Position numbers and translations under genes: made by a program. A stretch of 64,000 bases of DNA from Erythroxylum novogranatense (Eukaryota > Streptophyta > Magnoliopsida > Malpighiales > Erythroxylaceae), in NCBI GenBank assembly GCA_029891385.1, contig CM057225.1, positions 11,032,060 to 11,096,059 of the forward strand, in the 5' to 3' direction. Numbering within the stretch: position 1 is the first letter of the stretch; each line of letters begins with the position of its first letter. A model generated the notes under the pieces. That model saw nothing but the letters and a program-made list of their open reading frames with translations. It had not been told where the DNA came from and did not search any database. Of the stretch, positions 24,190 to 35,180 are shown one piece after another.

Positions 24190-24606
24190 TTAAAATTTAT
24201 TAATAATGCTATGAACCATAATTGCCAACATTATGCCAATGACTATGAGAGCAAATGCTAGAGCCCATGCCATGTTTTCCTGCAAAGTTGGAAGTTTGTT
24301 GACTTGTTGCGTTGTTGTTGGTGCGACTGGAGTCGGCATAAAGGACGGTGCATTGGCGGTGGGGACAAGTTCTACATTGCGTTGCGGCGGCCTATATGAG
24401 CCCGTGGCATAAGCAGTTTGTGCTTCAGCTAATGTGCGAAATCCCTTGAAACGAGCATTCGGATATCCGTCAACTAATAATTTTACATGATCCCAACTGG
24501 TAAAAATTTCAGTTTGACGTCCAAAGAAAGACCACATAAAATTGTATTGGGCCATATTTGACAACTGAAAATGAATCATATTATCATCATCCATCGGAAA
24601 AGACAA
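24190..24606 (-). CDS. Third gene of Harbinger copy 1: RNase H1-N/viroplasmin-like domain plus membrane tail
   Basis: A 138-residue frame with no stop. Residues about 28-67 contain FGRQTEIFTSWDHVKLL, then DGYPNARFKGFRTLAEAQ. This is the pattern of the RNase H1 N-terminal hybrid-binding domain, also called the caulimovirus viroplasmin-like domain (GRxxGIYxxW ... FKGFxTxxEA). A Pro/Thr-rich linker follows. Then a hydrophobic segment (about 112-133, WALAFALIVIGIMLAIMV) ends in SIINKF, as in a tail anchor. The 5' end is uncertain. A splice acceptor (TTCATTTTCAG) precedes LSNMAQYN, so the Met at 24606 may be intronic and MAQYN may be the true start. The role is unknown. DNA or RNA-DNA hybrid binding is possible from the domain, and the tail suggests a membrane. 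It lies downstream of the MYB-like gene on the same strand. Confidence 0.62.
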   Translation of the reverse strand: MSFPMDDDNMIHFQLSNMAQYNFMWSFFGRQTEIFTSWDHVKLLVDGYPNARFKGFRTLAEAQTAYATGSYRPPQRNVELVPTANAPSFMPTPVAPTTTQQVNKLPTLQENMAWALAFALIVIGIMLAIMVHSIINKF

Positions 24607-24830
24607 ATATTAAAAATTCAGTTAACCAACCATACATAAGTTAGATAATAGTTGAACATCCAAGTGATCAACATCACACGTTGTTGTTTCATCATCATAC
24701 AAATTAAGAAATTATCTGATGTGTGTGTCCGCATCTAAATGCTCCTAACATAAGCTGTTTCACTCGGTGGTAAACCCAATAAACACTCATTAAATGGGGT
24801 TTACTCCCATTTTTTGCGACCACGACAATT

Positions 24831-25709
24831 TCATGAGCACGGGAAGCCAAAATTGACAAGTTCCGCACTCAACTTCGCACCACTCATTCCTTCAATAGCG
24901 TCCGCAAGCCTGTTAGCATTCTCTTTGCCTGATTCAATGACAGCAGCAAATGAGTCGACAAGGCGTTCCAACATTTCAATATCCCGCATCTTACGTTTCC
25001 CTTTGGACAGCTGACCTCCCGCACTGTTGCTAGAACATGCGGCGGAACCGAAGACCTGGCCTGAAGTAGTTGGAGAAGGAGTTGTTTGTGAGGGTGGTTG
25101 ATCTAAAGGGTCTGCAAAGGTTGGATCAAAGGCTGGTGGTTCGCTTTCTGTTTCACCCTCATCAGCACCAACAGTGGTGTCAGGACCCTCATCAGCATCA
25201 ACAGCATGCTCAGCCCTTCCACCAGTGGCCCTGTCCCGCCCAAAGACTGTTTCAAGTCTGTGGAAGAGCGGGAATGGCTTGCCAGGAGTGTAGTACCTGT
25301 TGGGGTGGCTCTGGAATAAGCAACATAAAATGTCAGAACAAAATACAAATGATTTGTCAAACACTTCTAAAAGCAATAAGCATTGAATTACCCTCGTCCA
25401 TTCCTCAAGGACTTGCTTGCTATCGACCTCGACACATTGCTTGGACTCATTCCAACCAAAGCCACTGCAATTTAACATGTCAAATGTCGTTTGATATTTG
25501 TCTTTAAACCGCTTGTGCTTATTTTTGACATGTCGTCTGTCAATCCCACAGTCAGGAAACTTCTTCACCATCTGACGAGCAAGAAGTTGGAAAGTACCGG
25601 GCTTCAGTTGGCCATTATCGGCCCTCTGACCAGCTACCACAGCCTCCTCCATTAAGGTAACCAATGCATCTGTCTCAATGTCAGTCCAAATTCTTGCCAT
25701 TGCACCCAT
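24831..25709 (-). CDS. MYB/SANT-like protein of Harbinger copy 1
   Basis: Exons 25709-25392 and 25310-24831 are separated by an 81-base GT-AG intron that is a multiple of three and lacks a stop, so the raw frame reads through. The N-terminal domain begins ARIWTDIETDALVTLMEEA and continues with FQLLARQMVKKFPDC, VKNKHKRFKDKY and GFGWNESKQCVEVDS. This is the Myb/SANT-like (Myb_DNA-bind_3) domain of plant Harbinger accessory proteins. A Pro/Ser/Thr/Glu-rich spacer and a basic helix (KGKRKMRDIEMLERLVDSF) follow. In known PIF/Pong elements this second protein binds the transposon ends and assists nuclear entry and transposition. The start is MGAMARIW at 25709, or MARIW at 25700. Both lie within a hairpin at 25690-25728. 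The frame seems intact. Confidence 0.8.
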   Translation of the reverse strand: MGAMARIWTDIETDALVTLMEEAVVAGQRADNGQLKPGTFQLLARQMVKKFPDCGIDRRHVKNKHKRFKDKYQTTFDMLNCSGFGWNESKQCVEVDSKQVLEEWTRVIQCLLLLEVFDKSFVFCSDILCCLFQSHPNRYYTPGKPFPLFHRLETVFGRDRATGGRAEHAVDADEGPDTTVGADEGETESEPPAFDPTFADPLDQPPSQTTPSPTTSGQVFGSAACSSNSAGGQLSKGKRKMRDIEMLERLVDSFAAVIESGKENANRLADAIEGMSGAKLSAELVNFGFPCS

Positions 25710-25728
25710 TCGACGCAATGGCAAGAAT
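25690..25728 (-). promoter_or_regulatory. Hairpin across the MYB-like start codon
   Basis: Perfect 14-base arms (ATTCTTGCCATTGC and its complement) enclose an 11-base loop. Both candidate start codons lie within the structure. The equivalent place in copy 2 (33458-33496) keeps the hairpin with an 11-base loop. A regulatory role in translation is inference. Confidence 0.55.
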
Positions 25729-25949
25729 CCCACAACAATCGAAACCATTAAGATCAAATTATTTTTAACAAAGCGTATTAGTTGACAACAACTACAACGG
25801 TGAAGAAGAAAAAATGGAATTTGTAGTAACATGCGATTAATATAGAATTCTTTGGTCACGAAGTGAGTAAAACAATCCATCAAATCAGTTACAATAATTC
25901 AGATAATTCAGTTATCTCAGAAAGCAAACTCTAAACGGAAAGTATGAAT

Positions 25950-27344
25950 TTAATTGTTGCTTCTCCATTCATCAAACATGTTCGTCGCTAATTCATCTCT
26001 CCATTGACTCCATGCAGCACTTGCCTCAACACGATCATGTGTGTCAGGCAAGGAAGCATCTTCCCCAATTGGCATATCCTCGGGATTCATAGGACTATGC
26101 TCTTCTGGATCTTCTGCCATATTCAACCTAATAAAGTTGTGCAGAAGGGTGCAAGCAATAATTATGCGCCCATGAGTTGTGGCTGAGTAAAAAGATGGAG
26201 TTCTTAGGATTTTCCATCATTTTTTCAGTAGCCCAAATGCACGTTCAATCACATTCCTAGCAGATGAGTGTCGCTTATTATAGAGCTCCTCTCGGTTTAT
26301 AGGTGCCCTGCCATCTCTTGCCCACTCTTGAATGTGGTATCTTGTACCTCTAAAAGGTGCAAGAAATCCAGGAGCGTTGGTATAGCCAGCATCGACCAAG
26401 TAGTAATTTCCTATACACAAAATCATAGTTTAACTATTGTGCATATTTCGAATCAAAAGCATTTGGAAATTGTGAAAGTTGTGTATAAGTCCGAGGTTAC
26501 ATACCCCTTGGCACTTGAAGCCCATGGTTCCTCGTTACAGCATCGTGCAGAACCCTTGAATCTGATGCTGAACCCTCCCATCCCGCAAGAACATAAACAA
26601 AGTTCATGTTCTTATCACACACCCCTAAAATATTTGTGCATATTCTGCCTTTCCGGCCTCTGTATCTGGGTTTCTCAGCTTGGGCAACCGTAATATCTAT
26701 ATAGGTCCCATTTAGGGCACCAAGGCAACCCTTTGAACATAATTCCAAGAAACCAAAGTTATATCATTCGTTATTTACAATACTGATATGAGACACTTTG
26801 TTGTTGCAAGGAAAGTTTACTAACCTTAAACCATTTCCATCTAGGTGCATGCAATCATCTGCAATTGGTATGGGCTTAACATATAACCGATCATGCGAGC
26901 CTCGATCGGCCTTCAACACACTATGAAATGCCCTACTTATTGTTTCTCCGGATCTCATCAACCTTACTTGTAATACTCTATTAGATTCATTTTGTGCTAA
27001 TATTCGTAGGAAGATTAGCACCTTTTCTTCAATAGGAAGATGGCCAGTATTCGCCAATCCCCCATGTGCTGAAGCATGTCACATAACACTGTAAATGTGT
27101 TAACGTCCATCCTTAAATCCCACCGACTATTCCTATCACCTTCATGCAAAATCCTATGAATATTAGCTTCCCTAGATGGCACTGTCAAAGCACTACTCCC
27201 TAATGCAAGTTCACTCCTCTTCCGTTTCCTTCTGTATACTTCGAACACTACTAATATTATCAGTTGCATTAATTCCAACTGCCTATTCCATTCATGAAGC
27301 AAAGTCAAAGCCTTAACTATCACTTCACGACGCCTGTTATCCAT
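25950..27344 (-). pseudogene. DDE transposase of Harbinger copy 1, inactivated
   Basis: Exons 27344-26825, 26730-26505 and 26410-25950 show normal GT-AG borders and phases. Recognisable blocks are IEEKVLIFLRILAQN, KGCLGALNGTYIDI, VLAGWEGSASDSRVL, GYTNAPGFLAPFRGTRYH, NKRHSSARNVIERAFGLLKK and TLLHNFIRL. This is the DDE_Tnp4 family. The damage is a frameshift near 27057-27075, a missing base near 26843, and a TGA at 26219-26217 where copy 2 has Arg. The first catalytic Asp in LGALDGT is Asn (AAT at 26712-26710), while copy 2 keeps Asp. The second Asp (SASDS) and the Glu (VIERAF) remain. It could not cut DNA even if the frame were open. Confidence 0.88.
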
Positions 27345-27435
27345 GTTTGTAAATAAATACTATCTGCAAAGTATTAATACATTGTTATCATCATAAGTCT
27401 GTGTTTGTACATAAGATGATAAGGATTGAATTTAA

Positions 27436-27480
27436 TCCTCATTCAAAACAGCAATTTGACAATGCTGATTTGAATGAGGA
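27436..27480. repeat. Conserved hairpin upstream of the transposase, copy 1
   Basis: Arms TCCTCATTCAAAACAGCA and TGCTGATTTGAATGAGGA pair with one mismatch around a 9-base loop. They lie about 90-135 bases upstream of the transposase start. Copy 2 has an equivalent at 36664-36709. Confidence 0.6.
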
Positions 27481-29349
27481 GTTCCTAGCCAAGTTTGTAC
27501 AATTGGCTGCAATTGTACAAACTTCACACAAGGTTCTGTGCAAACCAAAATCAACAAATCTACTGGACAACATTTAACATAATCAGGCAAAAAAAACAGC
27601 ACATGCAACATACATTTTGATAGCAAAATCTGATAAATCTGATAGCAAATTATGGATATAAATAGAGAAATTTATATATCATATGAGCCTATGTTAAAAG
27701 ATATCCACCCTTACTTCTATTAATGACATTATTTAAAGTATATCATTCAACTTTAATGAGTTGAGAAACAACACAATTCAGTTATAAACAAAACAATTGT
27801 TTATAACTTTTTCAGAAACTGGAATTTCATCTACACATACAAAAGTAAAACTTGAACTTTTGACCAGAGCATGGCTGTTTCACTAGAGTTACTTGGGTTA
27901 TCTCATGAGAAACAAGTCAGATGTGCAAGTCATTGTACCTACTTTTTACAAACTGATTGAAACACAATTCATTAGAAGCATTAAAGAATCTGATCAGATA
28001 ATGCCATGTTTCAGTCCAAATTTCCAAAGAATCAAATATGTTCATGAATATGAATACTTTGCACATCATTTCATCTGCACATTATTTCATACAAGACAGA
28101 AAAATGCACTAACAACACACAAAAAATGCAGATAGAAGCAGAAAGCATAAAAGCAACCACACTAGATCGAATATAAACCATCAATCTTTGGTAGATGAGT
28201 AGATGAAAGCAGGACAAAGTCTCATTCAGCTTCTGCCTTATTTTATCCACAAATTATGCGAAAGAAACAACTCCTCTACAATGCTTCAATGGCAGCCTAT
28301 TATCTTCAGTGAAATTCAACCATATTAAACATAAAAGGAAATGAATGCCCACCAGAAAATAAAAAAACCCAAGATTCAGATTACATCCAGATGTAAGCAA
28401 GTTAATAAAACGAATGCCATTAACATAGCATTCCCAAGATCTCAAATCCAGACAAATCCAAACGAATGCCATTAACATAGTATAATCCAAACAGATCCAA
28501 ACGCCAAACTCTCACAACACATCAGATTCATCAAAATGAGACAGAAAAAGCGGAATCTTGAAATGAGGAAAAGAAAACCAATGAAGTCTCATTGTTTCTG
28601 GATTCAAAATCTGAAAACAAAATATACCCATTAAGGATTTTGGATGTGGGATATCAAATAAAAAATGGAGTTTGCATGCAGTTAAAATGACGTCTTTTTT
28701 GCTTACCTTTCACTTCTTCAGGAGACAAAAGGAAAACAAAAGTGACACTTTTCAAGAGAAAACGGAAGAATAGGAAACAACGTGAATCTTGGACTTACTA
28801 GTGGAAGATGAGAAATGGCGTCCGAGAGAGAGATTCGTTTGACAGAGATCCGTTCGGAGAAGCTCACCGTGCGAGAGCAATGTGAATCTGGGACGAAGGG
28901 AAGGAGGAATCAGAGAGAAAGATTTCCCGCGTCTAGCGTGAGGGGTTACCAGTTGAAGGCGTCAGGCGTGCGAGACCAACCCCACCGTGCGAGGTCAGCG
29001 ACGACAGAGATCCGTTTACACAAAAGAGTGCAACGTCACTCTGGGCCGAAGACGAAGAGGCGTCGGAGAGAAGGAAGGAGGCGTCGGAGAGAATGAAGGA
29101 GGAGTCGGAGAGAAAGCAGGAGGCGTCAGACGAGAGGGGTAAAAAATCGAAGAGAATGGTCTTTTGTTTGAGGCGGGGCGATCCGGTTTACATCAGTGGG
29201 GTTTAGGGAAGATAGCGTTTTTATGACGCTGTACACCGGAGACGGGGGACAATCTAACGGAGACAACTACCCAAACGCCCGACAAGACAGAAAAACTATG
29301 TCTTGTCCACTGTCCCCGGGCGCGGGGACAGTATCCAAACACTGCATTA

Positions 29350-30806
29350 AAGAACACAATCATCAATAAGTTTGTGTTGATGCTCATATATCTCCCAAAT
29401 TTTGAATTTCTAATTTTAATAGCTAAGATTGAGTGACAAAAGAGAGAAGACGTTATGGAAACATAAGGGGAAATCCTAGTATGACAAAAAGCACGAAAAA
29501 CAACTAAGAAAACCTCTTTAGAGCGGATTTTCAGTAATTTAGAGTGAAGTTTTTTGAGATTTTAACGATTTCAACTATGTCATCCTTGGTTTTCAGCTTT
29601 GCTTTTATGTTTGGTGTTTTGTTTTCTATGATTATGAGCTAAATTCCTTGTGGAGTTTAGATTATATGAATCTCATAATGGAACTTGTAGTGAGTTTATT
29701 TTAATTTAATTTATCATTTAGTTATATTAAGATTCAGTTTTTTTTGTTTTTTAATTAATATTATCGACATATTGATTCATGTATGATTTCATGCAATTAA
29801 GAGTGAGAAATTTAATGTATAAATAAATCTAGCATAATTGAAAAGAATTACATGCAAATATAAAGATAGGTTGACATAATTCTTCTAGATTAAAGTCAAA
29901 CCTAATAGTGAAATTCATAAATTGAATAATGCAATCCTAGGAGTTTTAATTAGAAAGAAATTTTAATAAATCAACTAGGACTAAGCATTAATAATCTTAT
30001 GAAGGATATTACTATACTTGAGAATTTTTGCAGTCTAATAAACTTTAGACTAAATTGATTAATGAAATCACGATTGCATGAGAAGTTTTAGAGAGATTCA
30101 AATTGTAAGTATCGTCATTTTATTGGTTGATTTTTTATTCTTTTGCTATTCTAGTTTATTTGATTGTGTTACCTTGTCATTAAATTATTTTCTTTTATTT
30201 AAAACAAGATTTATCAAAATCACATTAATTGTCAGTTACATGATAGAAAAAATTTATTAATAGTACTTACAGTCCTTATAAGATCGACGTGTACTCACTA
30301 GTATTAACTTCAGCTATACTATGCACTCGTGGATAAAACAACTTAATTCATAACATCATCATCCTAGGGTTATAGTATTTTTTGAATAGGTTTCTAATAT
30401 TTGCAATATAAATTAGTGATCTTACAATATTGATTTAATGTATTTTTTATAATATATAAGTTTTTCCTTACTATGGAGTTAATGCCTTCTAGTTATCTTA
30501 GAGAAGTGGTTAAGCTTTTAAGTTTTGTCTCATCTTCTTATGGTTACGAAGTTGAACTATAGAATATTTTCAAAATATTTTTAGATTGCATCCCTCTACA
30601 ATTTAATGACCTAATCTAAAAAATTAATAGTTTCGTTCTTTATTATTCAATTTGTGAACAATCTCTATGAAAAATGAGCCTATATTTTATCATAATTTTG
30701 CATTCAACTTTGATATTTTATAACTTAGGGTTATGTAACTCTAGACACTTAATGTGACTAACATTACTAGAGTTTGAAGAGATATTCTCAATTAATTCTC
30801 TATCAT
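29350..30806. other. Spacer between the two Harbinger copies
   Basis: AT-rich sequence of about 1.46 kb, unlike either element. No gene is supported. Confidence 0.5.
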
Positions 30807-31116
30807 TTACGCTGTGTTTGGTTGCTGTCTTTGGCAGCTGAAGGGGGAACGGAATAGAAATTTGAAGACAGAACGAAACAAAAATTAGAGACAGTGAGGT
30901 GTTTGGTTGTAGTAGATAGAACAGAAATTTCTATCTCCGTCTCGAGGATAAAATGTGTTTGGTTGCAGTGAACATAACGAAAAAATGGTGACAATGACAA
31001 AAATACCCCTGGTGCTTAATATGATTAGAAATATGTAATTAATTGATAATTTTATTACGAACTATTTGTGTTAGTTGAAAAGTTAACAAATAATAATAAT
31101 TACAAATTATTATGAA

Positions 31117-31279
31117 ATATTGAATAGTATAAGAGTAATAATAATAATAATAATAATAACAACAACAACAACAACAACAACAAAAAATTAATATCAATAA
31201 CAAAATAGACACAAAATGTTTCATAATAATAAATATGAATTATAATAAAGACAAAATATACAATGATAATAATAATAAC

Positions 31280-31311
<32 letters not shown>

Positions 31312-31577
31312 AAAATGATGCTTGATAATAAAAATTGTACATCTACATCTCGACTAATAATAATAATAATAATGAATTTATCATAATAATAAAAATGCAA
31401 ATTAATAGATAACAATAATAATAAAATTAATAATAACAATCATGAATACAAATTTAAATATAATAACAACAAAATATATAATACTAATAATAATAAGAAT
31501 AATAATGATAATGATAATAAGAAATTAATTATAATAATATTGATAATAATATTACTAATAATAACAATAACAATAAC

Positions 31578-31662
<85 letters not shown>

Positions 31663-31700
31663 CTAATAATTATAAGAAATTAATTATAATAATATTGATA
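31117..31700. repeat. AAT microsatellite inside Harbinger copy 2
   Basis: A long interrupted (AAT)n tract with AAC variants, ending in an AAT-to-ATT switch at about 31625. It sits at the same place, about 300 bases inside the left end, as the ATT tract of copy 1. Frames here are low-complexity artefacts. Confidence 0.9.
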
Positions 31701-31955
31701 ATAATAATAGAAATAACAATAATGCTAATATTAATATGAATGACAATCAATACAAAATTAGTAACAATAAGGTAAGCATACATTGAAATAAAACTTCTAA
31801 TTGGTCATGGAATTAATTCGATATTAGTTTCAACATACATTGAAATAAAACATCAAAACATTCATAGAATTAATTACAATAAAGGTTCAACATTAAAAAA
31901 AATTCTAAGCATTCATAGAACTAGTTACATAATTGGTTCAATAAACATTAAAGCC

Positions 31956-32335
31956 TTAGAATTTATTAATTATGTCCTTAACAACAAATCCCAAAATGAC
32001 ACCAATGGCTATGAGTAAAAATGCTTGAGCCCATGCCATGTTTGTCTACAAAGTTGCAACTTCATTGACTTATTCATTTGTTGGTCGTGCGACTGGAGTC
32101 GATATAGAGGAGGGTTCATTGGTGATGGGAACAATGCCTACATTGCGATGAGTCGACCTATATGAGTCCATGGCATAAGCAGTTTGTGCTTCATCCAATG
32201 TCCGATACCCCTTGAATCGAGCATTCGGAAATTTCTCAGTTGCTAATTTGACATCATCTCAATTGGTAAAAATACCAACTTGACGTCCAACAAAGACCGC
32301 ATAAAAATTGTATCAGCCCATATGTTAATACCTGA
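31956..32335 (-). pseudogene. Third gene of Harbinger copy 2, broken
   Basis: Homologous to the third gene of copy 1. In one frame it reads GRQVGIFTN, a TGA at 32261-32259 where copy 1 has Trp, then DDVKLA, FPNARFKGYRTLDEAQTAYA. After a linker it ends NMAWAQAFLLIAIGVILGF and DIINKF. The hydrophobic tail differs from copy 1 almost only by hydrophobic exchanges and keeps the IINKF end. The upstream part has also lost its frame. It is evidence that the third gene was coding in the common ancestor. Confidence 0.7.
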
Positions 32336-32572
32336 AAAGGAATCATATTATCATCATCCATACACACAGGAAAATGACAAACATTAAATAGTAAGTAAAC
32401 CAACCATTCATAAGTAAGATAATTGTTCAAACATACATCATTCAAGATGACATGTACCTAGTTTCATCACCATGCAAATTAAGAAATTATATAGCAAGTC
32501 ATATGTCATCAGCTAAAAGGCTCCTAACATAAACCTGTTTTACTTCTGGTGCTAAACCCCAAAAAATATTCA

Positions 32573-33476
32573 TTAATTCAGCATGCCTCCCGAATATCTT
32601 TCCATCCCTGACAATTTCGTCAATGGGGAGGCCCAAATTGACAAACTCTTCACCCAACTTAGCTCCTTACATTCCTGCAATGGCGTCCGCAATAACCCTA
32701 GCATTCTCTTTGCTAGTGTCAATTGCATGAGCAAATGATGCTGCAAGGCTTTGCAGAGCTTCACTATCCCGCATCTTCCGTTTCCCTTTGTTTTGTTGAT
32801 TTGCCACAGTGTTGTTGAAAGATGCGACGGAACCGAACACATGGGCTGAAGTAGTCAGAGCAGGAGTTGTTTATGGGGGTGGTTGATCAAAAGGGTCATC
32901 AAAAGTTGGCTCATCCGCTAGTACTTCGCCTTCTGTTTCACCCTTATCAAGAAAGTCAACAGCATCAGCAGCATTCTGAGCCCTTACACCAGTAGATCTG
33001 TCCCGCCCAAACACAAATTCAAGTCTTGGGTAAAGCGAAAATGGCTTGCCAGGAGTGTAGTACTTGTTAGAGTGTCTCTGGAATAAACATCAGAAAACGT
33101 CAGCACGAATTACATATGATTATTTGGACACTTCTAAAAACAATCAACAATGAGCAAAGAATTACCCTCATCCATTCACCAAGGACTTGCTTGCTATCGA
33201 CCTTAATGCATTGCTTGGACTCATTCCACTCAAAGCCACTATAGTTTAACATGTCAAAAGAAGTATGATATTTGTCTTTTAACCTCTTGTGTTTATTTTT
33301 CACATGTCTCCTGTCAATCCCACACTTAGGAAACTTCTCCACCATTTGACGAGCAAGAATTTGGAAAGTACTAGGCTTGAATTGGCCATTATCTACCATG
33401 TGACCAGCTATCACAGCCTCCTTCATTAAGGTCATAAATGTTTCACTGTCAGTCTAAATTCTTGACGTTGCACCTA
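32573..33476 (-). pseudogene. MYB/SANT-like gene of Harbinger copy 2, broken
   Basis: Recognisable blocks are FQILARQMVEKFPKCGIDRR, VKNKHKRLKDKY and FEWNESKQCIKVDSKQVL. The start codon equivalent is ACG, the first domain Trp is a TAG stop, and the part between the domain and the C-terminus carries further stops or shifts. The intron near 33170-33085 corresponds to that of copy 1. Confidence 0.75.
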
Positions 33477-33496
33477 AACCACGCAATGTCAAGAAT
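33458..33496 (-). promoter_or_regulatory. Hairpin at the MYB-like start, copy 2
   Basis: Arms ATTCTTGACGTTGC and GCAATGTCAAGAAT flank an 11-base loop. Relative to copy 1 one base pair has changed on both sides (C-G to A-T), and another pair has become G-T. Pairing is kept although the start codon is lost. Confidence 0.5.
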
Positions 33497-33782
33497 CCCA
33501 CAACGTGCCAAACCGTTAAATAGATGTTTTTAAGCAACATAAATTGATAGCAATTTGCAAATTAAAGAAGACAATATTCAATTTGCAGTAACATGTTATT
33601 AAGTATCAACAACACATCCGTAACAGAAATTTATTTGTCTGCTCATATTCAGTTTCATTCAAAGCCAACAATAGAAGAAGATATGAAAACAATCCCTCAA
33701 TTCAGTTACAATAAAAGCCTACTGAAATGAATCCCGCAATTCACTAATATAAAAACTCACACTCTAAAAGGAAGTTCACATT

Positions 33783-35180
33783 TTAATTGTTGCTTCTCCA
33801 TTCATCAAACATATTCGTCGCTAATTCCTCTCTCCATTGACTCCATTCATTACTTGTCTCAACACAATCAACAGTTTCAGGCAAGGAAACATCTTGTCCC
33901 CAATTGGCATATCCTCAGCTTCAAGATCAGTAAGTTCTGCTGGATCAACACTCATATGCAACCTAATAAAGTTATGCAGAAGGGTGCATGCAAGAATTAT
34001 GTGCATATAAGTGGTTGCTGAATAAAAAGATGGAGTTCTTAGGATTTTCCATCTTTTTTTCAGTAGCCCGAATGCACGTTCAATTACATTTATAGCAGAT
34101 AAGTGTCTCTTATTATAAAGTTCCTCTCGGTTTCTAGGTGCCCTTACATCTCTTGCCCACTCTTGAATATGATATTTTGTGCCTCTAAAAGGTGCAAGAA
34201 AGTCAGGACTGTTGGTATAGCCAGCATCGACTAAGTAGTAATTTCCTATACACAGAGGACACTATTACTATTGTGCATATTTATCATCAAACATGTGTGC
34301 AAATTTTGAAAGTTGTGTATAATTCAGAGGTTACATACCCCTTGGAACTTGAAACCCATTCTGCCTCGTTACAGCATCGTGCAGAACCCTTGAATCTGAT
34401 GCTGAACCCTCCCATCCCGCAATAACATAAATAAAGTTTAAGTTCTTATCACACACCCCTATCACATTTGTGCATATTTTCCCTCTCCTACCTCTGTATC
34501 TGGGTTTCTCTGCTTGGGGAACCGTAATATCTATGTAGGTCCCATCTAGAGCACTAAGACAACCCTTTGAACAAAATTCCAGGAAAACAAAGTTAGAGTT
34601 AAGTTATTTACAATACTGATATTACACAATTTGTGCTAGCTAACAAAGTTTACTAACCTTAAACCATTTCCATCTAGGGTCTGTGCAATCATCGCAATTG
34701 GAATGAGCACGACATACAATGATGATGTTGCGACCTTTAATACGACCTTCAACACACTATAAAAGGCCTTACTTATTATTTCTCCTGATCTCATCAACCT
34801 TACTTGTAATACTTTATTAGATTCATTTTGTGCTAATATTCTTAGGAAGATTAACATTTTTTCTTCAATAGGCAGATGGCCAGTATTCATCAACCCACCG
34901 TGGACTTGAAGCATTTCACATAACACTGTAAATGTATGTAAGTCCATCCTTAAATCCCACTGGCTATTCCTATCACCTCATTCAAAATCCTATCTATATT
35001 AGCTTGCCTAGTTGGCACTATCAATGCCCTAATTCCTAATGCATTGTCACTCCTCCTCCGTTTTCTTCTGTATACTGCCAACACTACCAATATTATAACT
35101 TTCATTAATTCCAACTGCCCATTCCAAACATCAAGAAAAGTCAAACACTTTAACATTGCTTCGCGAACCTTTTTATCCAT
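33783..35180 (-). pseudogene. DDE transposase of Harbinger copy 2, broken
   Basis: Exons about 35180-34658, 34564-34339 and 34245-33783 match the intron positions of copy 1. The first catalytic Asp is kept (SALDGTYI), as are the GLLKKRW block and an Arg where copy 1 has a stop. The damage includes a one-base deletion near 34973 (after RILNE), a disturbed stretch around 34690-34740, and a two-base insertion near 33897 that scrambles the C-terminus. In copy 1, the corresponding C-terminal frame is clean after its stop. Confidence 0.85.

Larger units (their letters stand above)
23308..29346 (-). mobile_element. PIF/Harbinger DNA transposon, copy 1
   Basis: A 6.04 kb element. Its termini CGCTGCGTTTGGTTAGTGTC (left) and TGCAGTGTTTGGATACTGTC (right, inverted) match at most positions. 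TTA flanks both sides (23305-23307 and 29347-29349), the 3-base duplication typical of this superfamily. Three genes lie on the minus strand, in transcription order: a broken DDE transposase (27344-25950), a MYB/SANT-like protein (25709-24831) and a third small protein (24606-24190). The right subterminal region (28700-29300) is GC-richer with imperfect repeats of GGAGGCGTCGGAGAGAA and probably holds the promoter. The left one holds long ATT and TA microsatellites. Confidence 0.92.

Noticed and set aside
28815..29096. 93-codon Arg-rich plus-strand frame near the right end of Harbinger copy 1
   Set aside because: It is made of GGAGGCGTCGGAGAGAA-like repeats in the subterminal region, runs opposite to the element's genes and has no domain.
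31039..31439. Overlapping frames rich in Leu, Ile and Tyr
   Set aside because: They are translations of the AAT microsatellite.
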